Source of the DNA: Methylococcus sp. Mc7
GTDB lineage: Bacteria; Pseudomonadota; Gammaproteobacteria; Methylococcales; Methylococcaceae
Direction: 5' to 3'
Assembly: GCF_019285515.1 (NCBI RefSeq)
Contig: NZ_CP079095.1
Coordinates: 2,884,501 to 2,948,500 of the forward strand
DNA length: 64,000 nt
Part shown: positions 30,222 through 45,507 of the stretch, piece after piece
Position numbering within the stretch: position 1 is the stretch's first letter
Layout: each line of letters opens with the position of its first letter
The notes under the pieces: model-generated
Seen by the model: the letters and a program-made list of their open reading frames with translations, nothing else
Database searches by the model: none
Told to the model about the DNA's origin: nothing
Translations under genes and position numbers: made by a program

Positions 30222-30319
30222 GGGGATTCCTGGTGGTTAAGGGGATAATCGGGTCGGCGATGACCGATATGGCGATGCTTGCGCCAATTTTAAAGCAAAA
30301 TCCGGCGGAGAAATCGATT

Positions 30320-31996
30320 TCAATGCGCCAGGGCCAGCATTTCCCGGGCGTGGGCCAGCGTCTGCTCGGTGATGCGCAGGCCACCGAGCATGCGGGCGAT
30401 CTCGCCGGTGCGTTCGTCCATGTTCAGCGGGCGTACCGTGGACTGGGTGATGCCGTCTTTCGCATGTTTCTCCACCAGCAGATGCTGATGGCCCAGGGCC
30501 GCGATCTGGGGCAGGTGGGTCACGCACAGCACTTGGCGGTTGATGCCGAGCGAGCGCAGCTTGATCCCCACCATCTCGGCGACGCCGCCGCCTATGCCGG
30601 TGTCCACTTCGTCGTAGATCAGGGTCGGCGTGGTCTTTTGCGCGATCGATGCGACCTCGATCGCCAGGCTGATGCGCGAGAGTTCGCCGCCGGACGCGAC
30701 CCGCGACAGCGGCCGCGGCGGCAGGCCCGGATTGGCGCTGACCAGGAACTCGATCCTGTCGCGCCCGTGGGGAGCGGGCGGAGTTTCCGTGTCCGTCTCG
30801 AACGCGACGGCGAAACGCCCGTGCGGCATGCCGAGTTCGTGGATCAGCCGCGAGATGTCCGTCTCCAGCGCCTCCGCGGCTTCCCGCCGCTTTTCCGAAA
30901 GGCTGCGGGCGGTGGCGTCATAGGCGGACAGCAGATCGCTTTGTTCGGCAAGCAGGTGCTCGAGCCGTTCCTCACCGGATTCGAGGCTCCTCAGTTCGGT
31001 CCGGAGCGTTTCGAGGTGGCCGGGAAGGTCTTCCGGACGGACCTGGTGCTTGCGTCCGAGCTGGTGAACCTCCGCCAGTCGCTGTTCCAGCGCCGCGAAT
31101 TTGGCCGGGTCGGGATCGAGCGCGTCGAGGTGATGGCGCAATGCCATCGCCGCCTCCTTGACCTGGATCCGGGCGCTTTCCAGCAGATCCAAAGACTCGG
31201 CGAAGTCCCGCGAAATCTGCGCGAGTTCGCCGACCGCGTGAGTGGACTGGGCCAGCAGGCCGTTCACCGAATACTGCTCGTCCTCGTAGAGCAGCTTGAG
31301 CTGCGCATAGCCGATTTCGGAGACCCGGCCGAGATTGGCCAGCAGCTCGTGCTCTTCCGACAGGGCGCGGTAATCCAGGGTCTCGATCTCGAGCTGTTCC
31401 AGTTCGTTCACCTGGTACTGGAGCAGCTCCTGGCGGGCGTTGCGGCTGCTGGCGTCCTGTTGCAGCCGGTCGATCCGGTCGGAAATCTCTTTCCAGCGAT
31501 CGAAAATCCGCTTCAGTTCCGAGGCCAGTTCGCGGCTGCCCGCGTGCCGGTCCAGCAAGGCCCGCTGTTCGCCGGCCTGCAACAGGTTCAGATGGGCGTG
31601 CTGGCCGTGGATTTCCACCAGATGCCTCCCCAAGGCCTGGAGGTTCGGCAGGGTCGCGGGACGGCCGTTGATGAAAGCGCGCGAGCGCCCGTCCGTGTTG
31701 ATGGTTCGGCGGATCAGGCAGGTTTCTTCATCGGCTTCGGCCAGTTCGTTGTCGATGAGCCAGTCGCGTGCGGGCGAAGCGTCCTCCAGATCGAAGCACA
31801 GGCTGACTTCGCCGCGCTCCGCGCCCGGCCGCACCAGGCCGGAGTCGGCCCGGTCGCCGAGCGCGAGCCCCAGGGCAGTGAGGAGGATCGATTTGCCAGC
31901 CCCGGTTTCGCCGGTGAGCACGGTGAAGCCGGGCCGGAGGTCCAGGTCGAGGGCGGACACCACCGCCAGGTCCCGAATGCTAAGGCTGGTCAGCAT
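30320..31996 (-). CDS. recN: DNA repair protein RecN
   Basis: A 558-residue SMC-like ATPase in double-strand-break repair. Walker A GETGAGKSILLTAL is at the N-terminus, with the LVEIHGQHAHLNLL block after it. A long coiled-coil centre (about 160-370) is broken in the middle. The C-terminal half carries the signature VASGGELSRISLAIEV and Walker B IYDEVDTGIGG. It follows nadK closely (3 bases between stop and start), as in many gammaproteobacteria. Confidence 0.97.
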   Translation of the reverse strand: MLTSLSIRDLAVVSALDLDLRPGFTVLTGETGAGKSILLTALGLALGDRADSGLVRPGAERGEVSLCFDLEDASPARDWLIDNELAEADEETCLIRRTINTDGRSRAFINGRPATLPNLQALGRHLVEIHGQHAHLNLLQAGEQRALLDRHAGSRELASELKRIFDRWKEISDRIDRLQQDASSRNARQELLQYQVNELEQLEIETLDYRALSEEHELLANLGRVSEIGYAQLKLLYEDEQYSVNGLLAQSTHAVGELAQISRDFAESLDLLESARIQVKEAAMALRHHLDALDPDPAKFAALEQRLAEVHQLGRKHQVRPEDLPGHLETLRTELRSLESGEERLEHLLAEQSDLLSAYDATARSLSEKRREAAEALETDISRLIHELGMPHGRFAVAFETDTETPPAPHGRDRIEFLVSANPGLPPRPLSRVASGGELSRISLAIEVASIAQKTTPTLIYDEVDTGIGGGVAEMVGIKLRSLGINRQVLCVTHLPQIAALGHQHLLVEKHAKDGITQSTVRPLNMDERTGEIARMLGGLRITEQTLAHAREMLALAH

Positions 31997-31999
31997 GGC

Positions 32000-32872
32000 C
32001 TAGCGGTTGCTCCAGTTGAGCTTGAGCCGCAGGATCTGGAAAAAATCGTAATCCGTCGGGTGGAGGATGCGGAACGGCCGCTCCGCCTTGCGAATCTCGA
32101 TGCGGTCCTCGAACGCGACGTCCGGGAAGGGGACGTTGTCACAGTTCACCTGGGCGCGGAATTCCTTGTTCGGCCGGAACGCGATCGTGACCAGGCTGTC
32201 CCCGGAGATGACGATGGGACGGTTGGACAGCGTGTGGGGGTTGATCGGCGCCAGCACCATCGCGTTGAGCGCGGGGTAGAGGATCGGACCGCCGGCCGAC
32301 AGCGCATAGGCGGTCGAACCGGTGGGCGTGGAGACGATCAGGCCGTCGGAGCGCTGCGAATTCAGGAATACGCCGTCGATGGCGGTTTCGAGTTCTATCA
32401 TGCTGGTCGCGCTGCCGCTGTGGACGACGACTTCGTTGACGGCGCTGCCCTGTGCGACGGTCTCACCGTCCCGGATCAGCCGTGCCACCAGGGGGTAACG
32501 TTCCTCGGCGCGATAGGAGCCGGTCAGGATTGCATGGAGCTTGCCGACGGCCTCGTTCGGGGAAATGTCCACCAGAAAGCCCAGCCGGCCCAGGTTGATC
32601 CCGATGAGGGGAACGCCGTGCGCATAAAGGCTCCGCGCGGCTCCCAGCAAAGTGCCGTCCCCGCCGACGACCACGGCGATGTCCGCCCGCTGCGCCAGTT
32701 CGGGCATCGTGCATATCCGGGCGGAATGCGGAAAAAGCGTCGCGCAGCCGCGTTCCACCAGGATTTCGAGTCCGGAAGTCAGCAAATAGGCATGGATGGC
32801 GGCGAGAGTATCCGCTATCCGGGGAGCGTCCGGTTTGCCGATGAGCGCGATGGTGCGAAATTGCGAAAGCAT
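32000..32872 (-). CDS. nadK: NAD kinase
   Basis: A 290-residue enzyme that phosphorylates NAD to NADP. The family marks GGDGTLLGAAR, NLGRLGFLVDI and SPTGSTAYALSAGGP (written in family form; the window shows TPTGSTAYALSAGGP) are all present. It is the first gene of the nadK-recN unit and is divergent from hrcA. Confidence 0.96.
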   Translation of the reverse strand: MLSQFRTIALIGKPDAPRIADTLAAIHAYLLTSGLEILVERGCATLFPHSARICTMPELAQRADIAVVVGGDGTLLGAARSLYAHGVPLIGINLGRLGFLVDISPNEAVGKLHAILTGSYRAEERYPLVARLIRDGETVAQGSAVNEVVVHSGSATSMIELETAIDGVFLNSQRSDGLIVSTPTGSTAYALSAGGPILYPALNAMVLAPINPHTLSNRPIVISGDSLVTIAFRPNKEFRAQVNCDNVPFPDVAFEDRIEIRKAERPFRILHPTDYDFFQILRLKLNWSNR

Positions 32873-33007
32873 CCGCCTGAACTCGGGTGAGAAAGGGAAG
32901 GGTTGAAAGTTCGATGCCTTAAGGTCTTGACAGGATTGGCAAGGCTTAATCGCCGCCGCCGGTTAAATGCTCCGGATACGGTATTTTCGCCAAATGGTAG
33001 GACCTTC

Positions 33008-33036
33008 TTGACACTTAATCTAGGGGTTGTTAGTTT
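33008..33036 (+). promoter_or_regulatory. probable promoter of hrcA
   Basis: TTGACA (33008-33013) and TAGTTT (33031-33036) are 17 bases apart and abut the CIRCE operator. Repressor binding to CIRCE would therefore block open-complex formation or early elongation. Confidence 0.6.
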
Positions 33037-33063
33037 TTGGCACTCCATACGGTCGAGTGCTAA
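33037..33063 (+). promoter_or_regulatory. CIRCE operator (HrcA binding site)
   Basis: TTGGCACTC, nine bases, then GAGTGCTAA, differing from the CIRCE consensus (TTAGCACTC-N9-GAGTGCTAA) at one position. It ends 23 bases before the hrcA start, so HrcA should repress its own gene, and possibly the following genes, until heat shock. Confidence 0.9.
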
Positions 33064-33086
33064 TCCAGAATCTTTCCGGAGTTTCC

Positions 33087-34139
33087 GTGGCGAGTTTCCC
33101 CGAACTGAGCGAGCGCGCACAGCACCTTTTGAAGGCGCTGGTGGAGCGTTATATCGGCGAAGGCCAGCCGGTCGGTTCGCGTGTTCTCGCCAGGGATGCC
33201 GGCTTGAGTCCGGCAACGATACGCAATGTCATGGCCGATCTCGAGGAGCTCGGCCTGATCACCTCGCCGCATACCTCGGCGGGGCGCCTGCCCACCGTGA
33301 GCGGCTATCGCCTGTTCGTCGACTCTCTGCTGACCGTGAAGCCTTTGCAGCAAGGCATCGTCGACCAGTTGTGGCTGGATCTCGAAAGCCGGGACAACCC
33401 GCGCGACTTGCTGGAGACGGCTTCCAAGCTGCTGTCCGAGCTGACCCACATGGCCTGCATCATCTCCATGCCGAGGCGGGAAGCCCTGGCGTTCCAGCAC
33501 ATCGAATTTCTGCCCCTGTCGGACCACCGGGTGCTGGCCATCCTGGTGACGAGCGACCAGGAAATCCACAACAAGATCATTCACACGCCCCACAGCTTCA
33601 GCGCCGCGGAATTACAGGCCGCCGCCAACTTCTTCAACGCCGTCTGCGGCGGCAAGGACATGGCCTCGGCGCGGGAGCATCTGCGCGCCGAATTGGAGAA
33701 CGAACGCAACCGTCTGAGCGAACAGTTGTTGCAGGCGGGCGAGATCGCCGAGCAGGCCCTGCTCGAGGGCGGGCGCTCCAAGAAGCCGTTCCTGGTGCGC
33801 GGAGAGACCAACCTCATGGACTTCGTGGAGCTGGCCGACGTCGATCGGCTGCGAGGCCTGTTCGAGGCGTTCCGGCAGAAGGAAAGCATCGTCGGCCTGC
33901 TCGATCGCTGCCTCGACTCGCCCGGAGTGAAGATACTCATTGGAGAAGAGAGCGGCTTCAGGCCGCTGGAGCCCTGCAGTCTGGTGACCGCCTCCTATTC
34001 CGTCGACGACCGGGTGGTGGGCGTGCTCGGCGTGATCGGGCCGACCCGGATGAAATACGAGCGGGTGATCCCGCTGGTGGACGTCACCGCGAAACTGGTG
34101 GGGGCGGCCTTGAATCAGCGGACGCTGGCCCCAACTTAA
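33087..34139 (+). CDS. hrcA: heat-inducible transcription repressor HrcA
   Basis: A 350-residue repressor. The winged-helix DNA-binding part opens with FPELSERAQHLLKALVERYI, contains GLSPATIRNVMADLEELG and is followed by the family's SPHTSAGRLPT. A GAF-like dimerisation and effector part makes up the rest. I chose the GTG at 33087, preceded by CCGGAG, because it gives the usual N-terminus just before ASFPELSERA; an upstream in-frame start would put the CIRCE inside the gene. A terminator follows. Confidence 0.95.
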   Translation: MASFPELSERAQHLLKALVERYIGEGQPVGSRVLARDAGLSPATIRNVMADLEELGLITSPHTSAGRLPTVSGYRLFVDSLLTVKPLQQGIVDQLWLDLESRDNPRDLLETASKLLSELTHMACIISMPRREALAFQHIEFLPLSDHRVLAILVTSDQEIHNKIIHTPHSFSAAELQAAANFFNAVCGGKDMASAREHLRAELENERNRLSEQLLQAGEIAEQALLEGGRSKKPFLVRGETNLMDFVELADVDRLRGLFEAFRQKESIVGLLDRCLDSPGVKILIGEESGFRPLEPCSLVTASYSVDDRVVGVLGVIGPTRMKYERVIPLVDVTAKLVGAALNQRTLAPT

Positions 34140-34173
34140 CGTCTCCAGAGTCGTGACGGCAACGGGACGTCCG

Positions 34174-34212
34174 CCGCCCGCTCTCCCTAAGGAGCCGGGC
34201 GGTTTCGTTTTT
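34174..34212 (+). terminator. Rho-independent terminator after hrcA
   Basis: A CCGCCCG-CTC/GAG-CCGGGCGG hairpin (34174-34202, one bulged base) is followed by TTTCGTTTTTT. It should end hrcA transcription at least in part, so grpE needs its own promoter. Confidence 0.7.
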
Positions 34213-34248
34213 CCCGATCGAGAAAATTTTGAACCCTATAATCGGACT

Positions 34249-34806
34249 ATGAGCGAAGAAGAATTGACCAACGGCCCCAGCGCAGAGACTCAACCGGAAC
34301 TCCTGGAGGTGGAGGCCAAGCCTGCCGAAGAAGCGCCCGCCGGGGAGCCGGATAAGGCCCTGCTCGAGGCTCGGCAGCAGGCAAGTGAAAATTGGGACCG
34401 TTTCGTTCGGGCCCAGGCGGAAATGGAAAACCTGCGCCGCCGGGTGGAAAAAGACCTCCAGAACGCCCACAAGTATGCCCTGGAAAAATTCGCCAAGGAG
34501 CTTCTGCCGGTCATGGACAGCCTGGAACTGGGCATCGCGGCGTCATCCGCCGATACGCCCGACGTCGCCAAACTCCGGGAAGGCGCGGAGCTGACCTTGA
34601 AACAGTTCCAGAACGTGTTCGAAAAATTCGGCATCGTGGCCCTCGATCCGGTCGGTGAGAAGTTCAATCCGGACCAGCATCAGGCCATGGCCATGGAATC
34701 CGCCGGGGCGGCCGAGCCGAATACCGTAGTCAAGGTCTTTCAGAAAGGCTACCTGCTGAACGACCGGCTGCTCAGGCCGGCACTCGTCGTCGTGGCCCAG
34801 GCTTGA
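34249..34806 (+). CDS. grpE: nucleotide exchange factor GrpE
   Basis: A 185-residue co-chaperone that releases ADP from DnaK. An acidic disordered N-terminus is followed by the long coiled-coil ENWDRFVRAQAEMENLRRRV and the beta-wing end VVKVFQKGYLLNDRLLRPA. No ribosome-binding site is visible before the ATG. A perfect TATAAT lies at 34237-34242, only six bases upstream, so the transcript may be leaderless (see findings). It is followed by dnaK 69 bases later. Confidence 0.96.
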   Translation: MSEEELTNGPSAETQPELLEVEAKPAEEAPAGEPDKALLEARQQASENWDRFVRAQAEMENLRRRVEKDLQNAHKYALEKFAKELLPVMDSLELGIAASSADTPDVAKLREGAELTLKQFQNVFEKFGIVALDPVGEKFNPDQHQAMAMESAGAAEPNTVVKVFQKGYLLNDRLLRPALVVVAQA

Positions 34807-34875
34807 AATCCCCTAGGATCGGCCTCACATAGCCTCTAAGCTTTCAGAACAATCACCTATAAACCGGAGAAATCC

Positions 34876-36804
<1,929 letters not shown>

Positions 36805-36812
36805 CCCGCGGC

Positions 36813-36890
36813 GGACCGCATCGCATCTCCCGGGGTAGGATGCGGTCCCTCCTTTCCCTCTTGATCGGGCCGCCGGCGTCAAGCCGGCGG
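36813..36890 (+). promoter_or_regulatory. two hairpins between dnaK and dnaJ
   Basis: GGACCGCATC/GATGCGGTCC (36813-36822 and 36839-36848) and CCGCCGGC/GCCGGCGG (36870-36877 and 36883-36890) form strong stems. The first lacks a clean T-run (only CTCCTTTCCCTC), so it may be a weak attenuator that lowers dnaJ relative to dnaK. The second ends 10 bases before the dnaJ start, where it could limit ribosome access. Confidence 0.5.
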
Positions 36891-36900
36891 TTGTGCGTTT

Positions 36901-38860
<1,960 letters not shown>

Positions 38861-38884
38861 ACTCCGCACGATAGGGTGGAATAG

Positions 38885-39285
38885 GACGAAGCATGCCGCG
38901 GGGGCTTGTTTTTCCCCCGTCAGGCCGCGCCGAGCATCGCAGCTTTCGGCGAGAAAAGCCCGAAGGGGAGTCGCAGGGACGCGGCTCGTCCATCGAGGGG
39001 CAGGAGCCCCTTCGATGGACCCTCGCCGAAAGCGACAACTTTGCCTGGAGCAAAGTTGAACAGCCGCAGGCTGGCCCGCAGGGCGAAAACCATGGATGGT
39101 TTTCGTAGAAGCGCAGGAGGCTTTCGCGGCCTTCCTGCCGCGAACCCTTCGGGCGCACTCCGTGCGACCCCGTTTGCTCCAGGCAAACGGGTCTTTTGTC
39201 CGCACAAAAGACACTACGCCGGGAGCGAATTTGGGCAGCCGAAGACTGACCCGCAGGGCGAAACCCATGGAGGGGTTTCGCAAGG
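38885..39285. repeat. dense cluster of intergenic hairpins
   Basis: In the 604-bp gap between dapB and carA there is no credible gene but at least eight inverted repeats. Examples are GCTTTCGGCGAG/CTCGCCGAAAGC at 38942 and 39022 enclosing CCATCGAGGGG/CCCCTTCGATGG; CAACTTTGC/GCAAAGTTG (39036-39058); CGAAAACCAT/ATGGTTTTCG (39084-39105); TTCGCGGC/GCCGCGAA (39123-39144); CCCGTTTGC/GCAAACGGG (39169-39191); GTCTTTTGT/ACAAAAGAC (39191-39212); and CGAAACCC/GGGTTTCG (39259-39280). Two segments of about 60 bases (39047-39105 and 39221-39280) are imperfect direct copies. Reading frames exist in both directions but look like repeat translations, not proteins. Confidence 0.75.
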
Positions 39286-39361
39286 TAACCCGACCGTGGG
39301 TTCGGATACCCACATTCAATCAGGCCTCGCGCAGCGTTACATCTAGTACTGGTACGCCGGA

Positions 39362-39390
39362 TGGACTCCATTAGGGCGATCTTCTATAAT
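39362..39390 (+). promoter_or_regulatory. probable carA promoter
   Basis: TGGACT (39362-39367) and a perfect TATAAT (39385-39390) are exactly 17 bases apart. Transcription would start near 39397 and leave a leader of about 70 bases that contains the hairpin described next. Confidence 0.65.
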
Positions 39391-39422
39391 CGAGCGGCTA
39401 AAACGCATCGAATTCCAACAAG

Positions 39423-39452
39423 CGGGGCATATCTTCGGGTCTGCCCCGTTTT
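39423..39452 (+). promoter_or_regulatory. terminator-like hairpin in the carAB leader
   Basis: CGGGGCA/TGCCCCG (39423-39429 and 39442-39448) is followed at once by TTTT. Because it lies downstream of the probable promoter and only 12 bases before the first start codon, it looks like an attenuator, not the end of an upstream gene. A link to pyrimidine or arginine control is plausible but inferred. Confidence 0.55.
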
Positions 39453-39464
39453 GCACATCTTAAG

Positions 39465-40610
39465 GTGGCCTTATTGAAAACTCCCGCGCTGCTTGCTCTT
39501 GAAGACGGTACCGTGTTTCGCGGCTACGCGATTGGAGCCGAAGGCTCGTCGGTGGGCGAGGTGGTGTTCAACACCTCGATCACCGGCTACCAGGAAATTC
39601 TCACCGATCCGTCCTACGCCCGGCAGATCGTCACGTTGACCTATCCGCACGTCGGCAACACCGGCGTCAACGAAGAGGATGTCGAGTCCACCGGCATTTT
39701 CGCCAGCGGCCTGGTGATCCGCGACCTGCCGCTGCGGGCCAGCAACTGGCGATGCCAGCTTCCGCTGGACGACTACCTGCGCCAGCGCGGCGTGGTCGGT
39801 ATCGCCGGTCTGGATACCCGCAGGCTGACCCGCATCCTGCGGGACAAGGGCGCTCAGCGAGGCTGCATCGCCGCCGGCGACGCCCTGGATGCCGATGCCG
39901 CAGTGGACATGGCCCGCGGTTTCCCCGGATTACAGGGCATGGATTTGGCCCAGGTCGTGACTACGCAGCAGTCCTATGAGTGGGCCGAAGGCTCCTGGCG
40001 GCTCGGCGCCGACCCGGTGCGGGCAGGCCAAGGCGATTTCCATGTCGTCGCCTACGATTTCGGCGTCAAGCGAAACATTTTGCGCCTCCTCGCGGATCGC
40101 GGCTGCCGCGTCACCGTGATACCTGCCAAAGCGCCGGCGTCCGAGGCGTTGGCGCTGAAGCCGGACGGGTTGTTTCTGTCCAACGGCCCCGGCGATCCGG
40201 AGCCCTGCGACTACGCCATCGCGTCGATCCAGGAATTCCTGGGCACCGGCATCCCCGTTTTCGGCATCTGCCTGGGGCATCAGTTGCTGGCCCTCGCGGC
40301 CGGCGCGCGCACCTCGAAGATGAAATTCGGCCATCACGGTGCCAACCATCCGGTGCAGGACCTGGGCACCGGGCGCGTGATCATCACCAGCCAGAACCAC
40401 GGTTTCGCCGTCGAGGAAGCCAGCCTGCCGGCAAACGTACGACCGACCCACCGCTCATTGTTCGACGGCAGTCTTCAAGGCATCGAGTTCACCGACCGTT
40501 CCGCGTTCAGTTTCCAGGGGCATCCGGAAGCCAGCCCCGGTCCGCACGATCTGTGCGATTTGTTCGACCGCTTCATCGCCGACATGAAAGTCGCCCGCAA
40601 CCGCCATTAA
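39465..40610 (+). CDS. carA: carbamoyl-phosphate synthase small subunit
   Basis: A 381-residue glutaminase subunit that supplies ammonia to CarB. The N-terminal domain has [15 protein letters not shown] and [12 protein letters not shown]; the glutamine amidotransferase domain has SNGPGDPE, the nucleophile cysteine in [12 protein letters not shown] and the [11 protein letters not shown] histidine and glutamate. The start is uncertain. The GTG at 39465 gives this length. A TTG at 39474 has AAGG eight bases upstream and gives [12 protein letters not shown], which better matches the family. Confidence 0.96.
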   Translation: MALLKTPALLALEDGTVFRGYAIGAEGSSVGEVVFNTSITGYQEILTDPSYARQIVTLTYPHVGNTGVNEEDVESTGIFASGLVIRDLPLRASNWRCQLPLDDYLRQRGVVGIAGLDTRRLTRILRDKGAQRGCIAAGDALDADAAVDMARGFPGLQGMDLAQVVTTQQSYEWAEGSWRLGADPVRAGQGDFHVVAYDFGVKRNILRLLADRGCRVTVIPAKAPASEALALKPDGLFLSNGPGDPEPCDYAIASIQEFLGTGIPVFGICLGHQLLALAAGARTSKMKFGHHGANHPVQDLGTGRVIITSQNHGFAVEEASLPANVRPTHRSLFDGSLQGIEFTDRSAFSFQGHPEASPGPHDLCDLFDRFIADMKVARNRH

Positions 40611-40625
40611 TCGCGTCCTTCGTTC

Positions 40626-43844
<3,219 letters not shown>

Positions 43845-43868
43845 ATCGGAGAATCGGAAGGAACAGCG

Positions 43869-44345
43869 ATGAACAAGACTCCCATGACCACGCGCGGTGC
43901 CGAAAAGCTGCGCGAAGAACTCAATCATCTGAAGTCGGTGGCGCGGCCCCGAGTGATCGAGGCGATCGCCGAGGCGCGCGCCCATGGCGACCTGAAGGAG
44001 AACGCCGAGTATCAGGCGGCGCGCGAGCAGCAGGGATTCATCGAGGGACGGATCAAGGAGATCGAGAGCAAGCTCGCCAATGCCCAGATCATCGACGTTA
44101 CGCGCCTCAATCCCGGCGGCAAGATCGTTTTCGGGGCGACCGCCGAGATCGAAGACCTGGTTTCCGGTGAAGTGGTGACGTATCAGATCGTCGGGGAGGA
44201 CGAGGCCGAGATCAAGGAAGGCCGGATCTCGGTGACTTCGCCGATCGCCCGCGCCCTCATCGGCAAACAGGAAGGCGACGTGGCGACGGTGCAGGCGCCA
44301 GGCGGTACCCGCGAATACGAAATCGTATCGGTCAAATACATCTAG
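43869..44345 (+). CDS. greA: transcription elongation factor GreA
   Basis: A 158-residue factor that rescues backtracked RNA polymerase by stimulating transcript cleavage. The coiled-coil start [17 protein letters not shown] and its tip, with the acidic pair in [19 protein letters not shown], are standard, as is the C-terminal FKBP-like part with LIGKQEGD. It overlaps the convergent yhbY stop by 4 bases. Confidence 0.97.
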   Translation: MNKTPMTTRGAEKLREELNHLKSVARPRVIEAIAEARAHGDLKENAEYQAAREQQGFIEGRIKEIESKLANAQIIDVTRLNPGGKIVFGATAEIEDLVSGEVVTYQIVGEDEAEIKEGRISVTSPIARALIGKQEGDVATVQAPGGTREYEIVSVKYI

Positions 44346-44623
44346 GCTTTCTTGCCCCGCTCAGGCGACTTCCGGAAGAGCGTGATCACGTGGCCGAGGG
44401 ATTGGACCAGCTCGGCACCCGATTCCCCGCAGATCAGCGCCGTCATCTCCGCCCTGGCTTCACGGTCCCCGGCATTGACCCGAACCTTGATCAATTCGTG
44501 ATGTTCCAGTGCCAGGTCGATTTCGCCGAGCACGCCCGGCGTGATGCCGGCCTGGCCGGTGATCACGACCGGCTTCAGTTTGTGGGCCTTGGCGCGCAAC
44601 TGGCGTCTGAGTTCGGGGGTCAT
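44342..44623 (-). CDS. yhbY: CRS1/YhbY-type RNA-binding protein
   Basis: A 93-residue single CRM-domain protein. [20 protein letters not shown] and the later HELIKVRVN, then [10 protein letters not shown], match YhbY, which associates with the 50S ribosomal precursor. Its antiparallel position between greA and rlmE is the conserved one in gammaproteobacteria. Confidence 0.94.
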   Translation of the reverse strand: MTPELRRQLRAKAHKLKPVVITGQAGITPGVLGEIDLALEHHELIKVRVNAGDREARAEMTALICGESGAELVQSLGHVITLFRKSPERGKKA

Positions 44624-44680
44624 ACGTTTACTCTATCGAAGAGAAAGCCGTACATTCTAGCGTGATTGAAGAAATTTCTC

Positions 44681-45313
44681 ATGGCAAAGCGTAGCCGAAG
44701 CAGCGGCCGCTGGCTGGCGGAGCACTTCTCCGACGAGTACGTGCGTCTGGCGCAGGAAAAAGGCTACCGCTCACGAGCCGTCTTCAAGCTGATCGAGCTG
44801 GACGAGCGCGACCGTTTGTTCGAGCCCGGCGCCACGGTGATCGACCTCGGTGCGGCTCCGGGGGGCTGGTCGCAATATGCGGCGCAGCGGGTGGGCCCCA
44901 AGGGCAAGGTCCTCGCCCTGGATATCCTGCCGATGGAGCCTTTGCCCGGCGTCACCGTGGTGCAAGGGGATTTCCTCGACGATAAGGTGTTCCAGGGGGT
45001 GCTGGAAGCCATCGGCGGGCGCTCGGCGAATGTGGTATTGTCGGACATAGCACCCAATATGAGCGGGAACCGCAACGTCGACCAGCCGCGCAGCATGTAC
45101 CTGGCGGAGCTGGCTTTCGATCTCGCGGAAAGGGTCCTGGCGCCGAATGGACGCTTCGCCGTGAAGCTGTTTCAGGGTGAAGGATTCCAGGAATACGTCG
45201 CGCTGGCCAGAAAGGCGTTCGCGTCCGTCGTCATGAGGAAGCCGAAGGCCTCCCGTGCCCGGAGCGCGGAAATCTATCTCGTCGGCAAGGGGTACCGTGG
45301 CGGAGACCGATGA
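44681..45313 (+). CDS. rlmE: 23S rRNA 2'-O-ribose U2552 methyltransferase
   Basis: A 210-residue enzyme (RlmE/FtsJ/RrmJ), itself heat-shock induced in E. coli. The SAM site is [11 protein letters not shown]. The K-D-K-E catalytic set is seen in [25 protein letters not shown] and RSAEIYLV. I chose the ATG at 44681, which gives the normal MAKRSRS start; a TTG 15 bases upstream would add only five residues. Confidence 0.96.
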   Translation: MAKRSRSSGRWLAEHFSDEYVRLAQEKGYRSRAVFKLIELDERDRLFEPGATVIDLGAAPGGWSQYAAQRVGPKGKVLALDILPMEPLPGVTVVQGDFLDDKVFQGVLEAIGGRSANVVLSDIAPNMSGNRNVDQPRSMYLAELAFDLAERVLAPNGRFAVKLFQGEGFQEYVALARKAFASVVMRKPKASRARSAEIYLVGKGYRGGDR

Positions 45314-45507
45314 TGGGGCATGTCCGGGAACGATTTTGGCCGTCCATGTGTCATATTTATGTCATGTTGCGTCGACGATTTTGCCGTGCCGCGGGGAATT
45401 TCGTGGCGGTCGCGAGCATGTATGGATAATATTGCCGTCATCGGTCTGACATAAATAATAAAAGCCGCTCTCCATCCCATCCCAATCCGACTACGGAGAT
45501 TCGAGTC

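Noticed and set aside
38885..39285. CRISPR array
   Set aside because: Repeats are few, imperfect and palindromic with no regular spacer length; no cas genes nearby.
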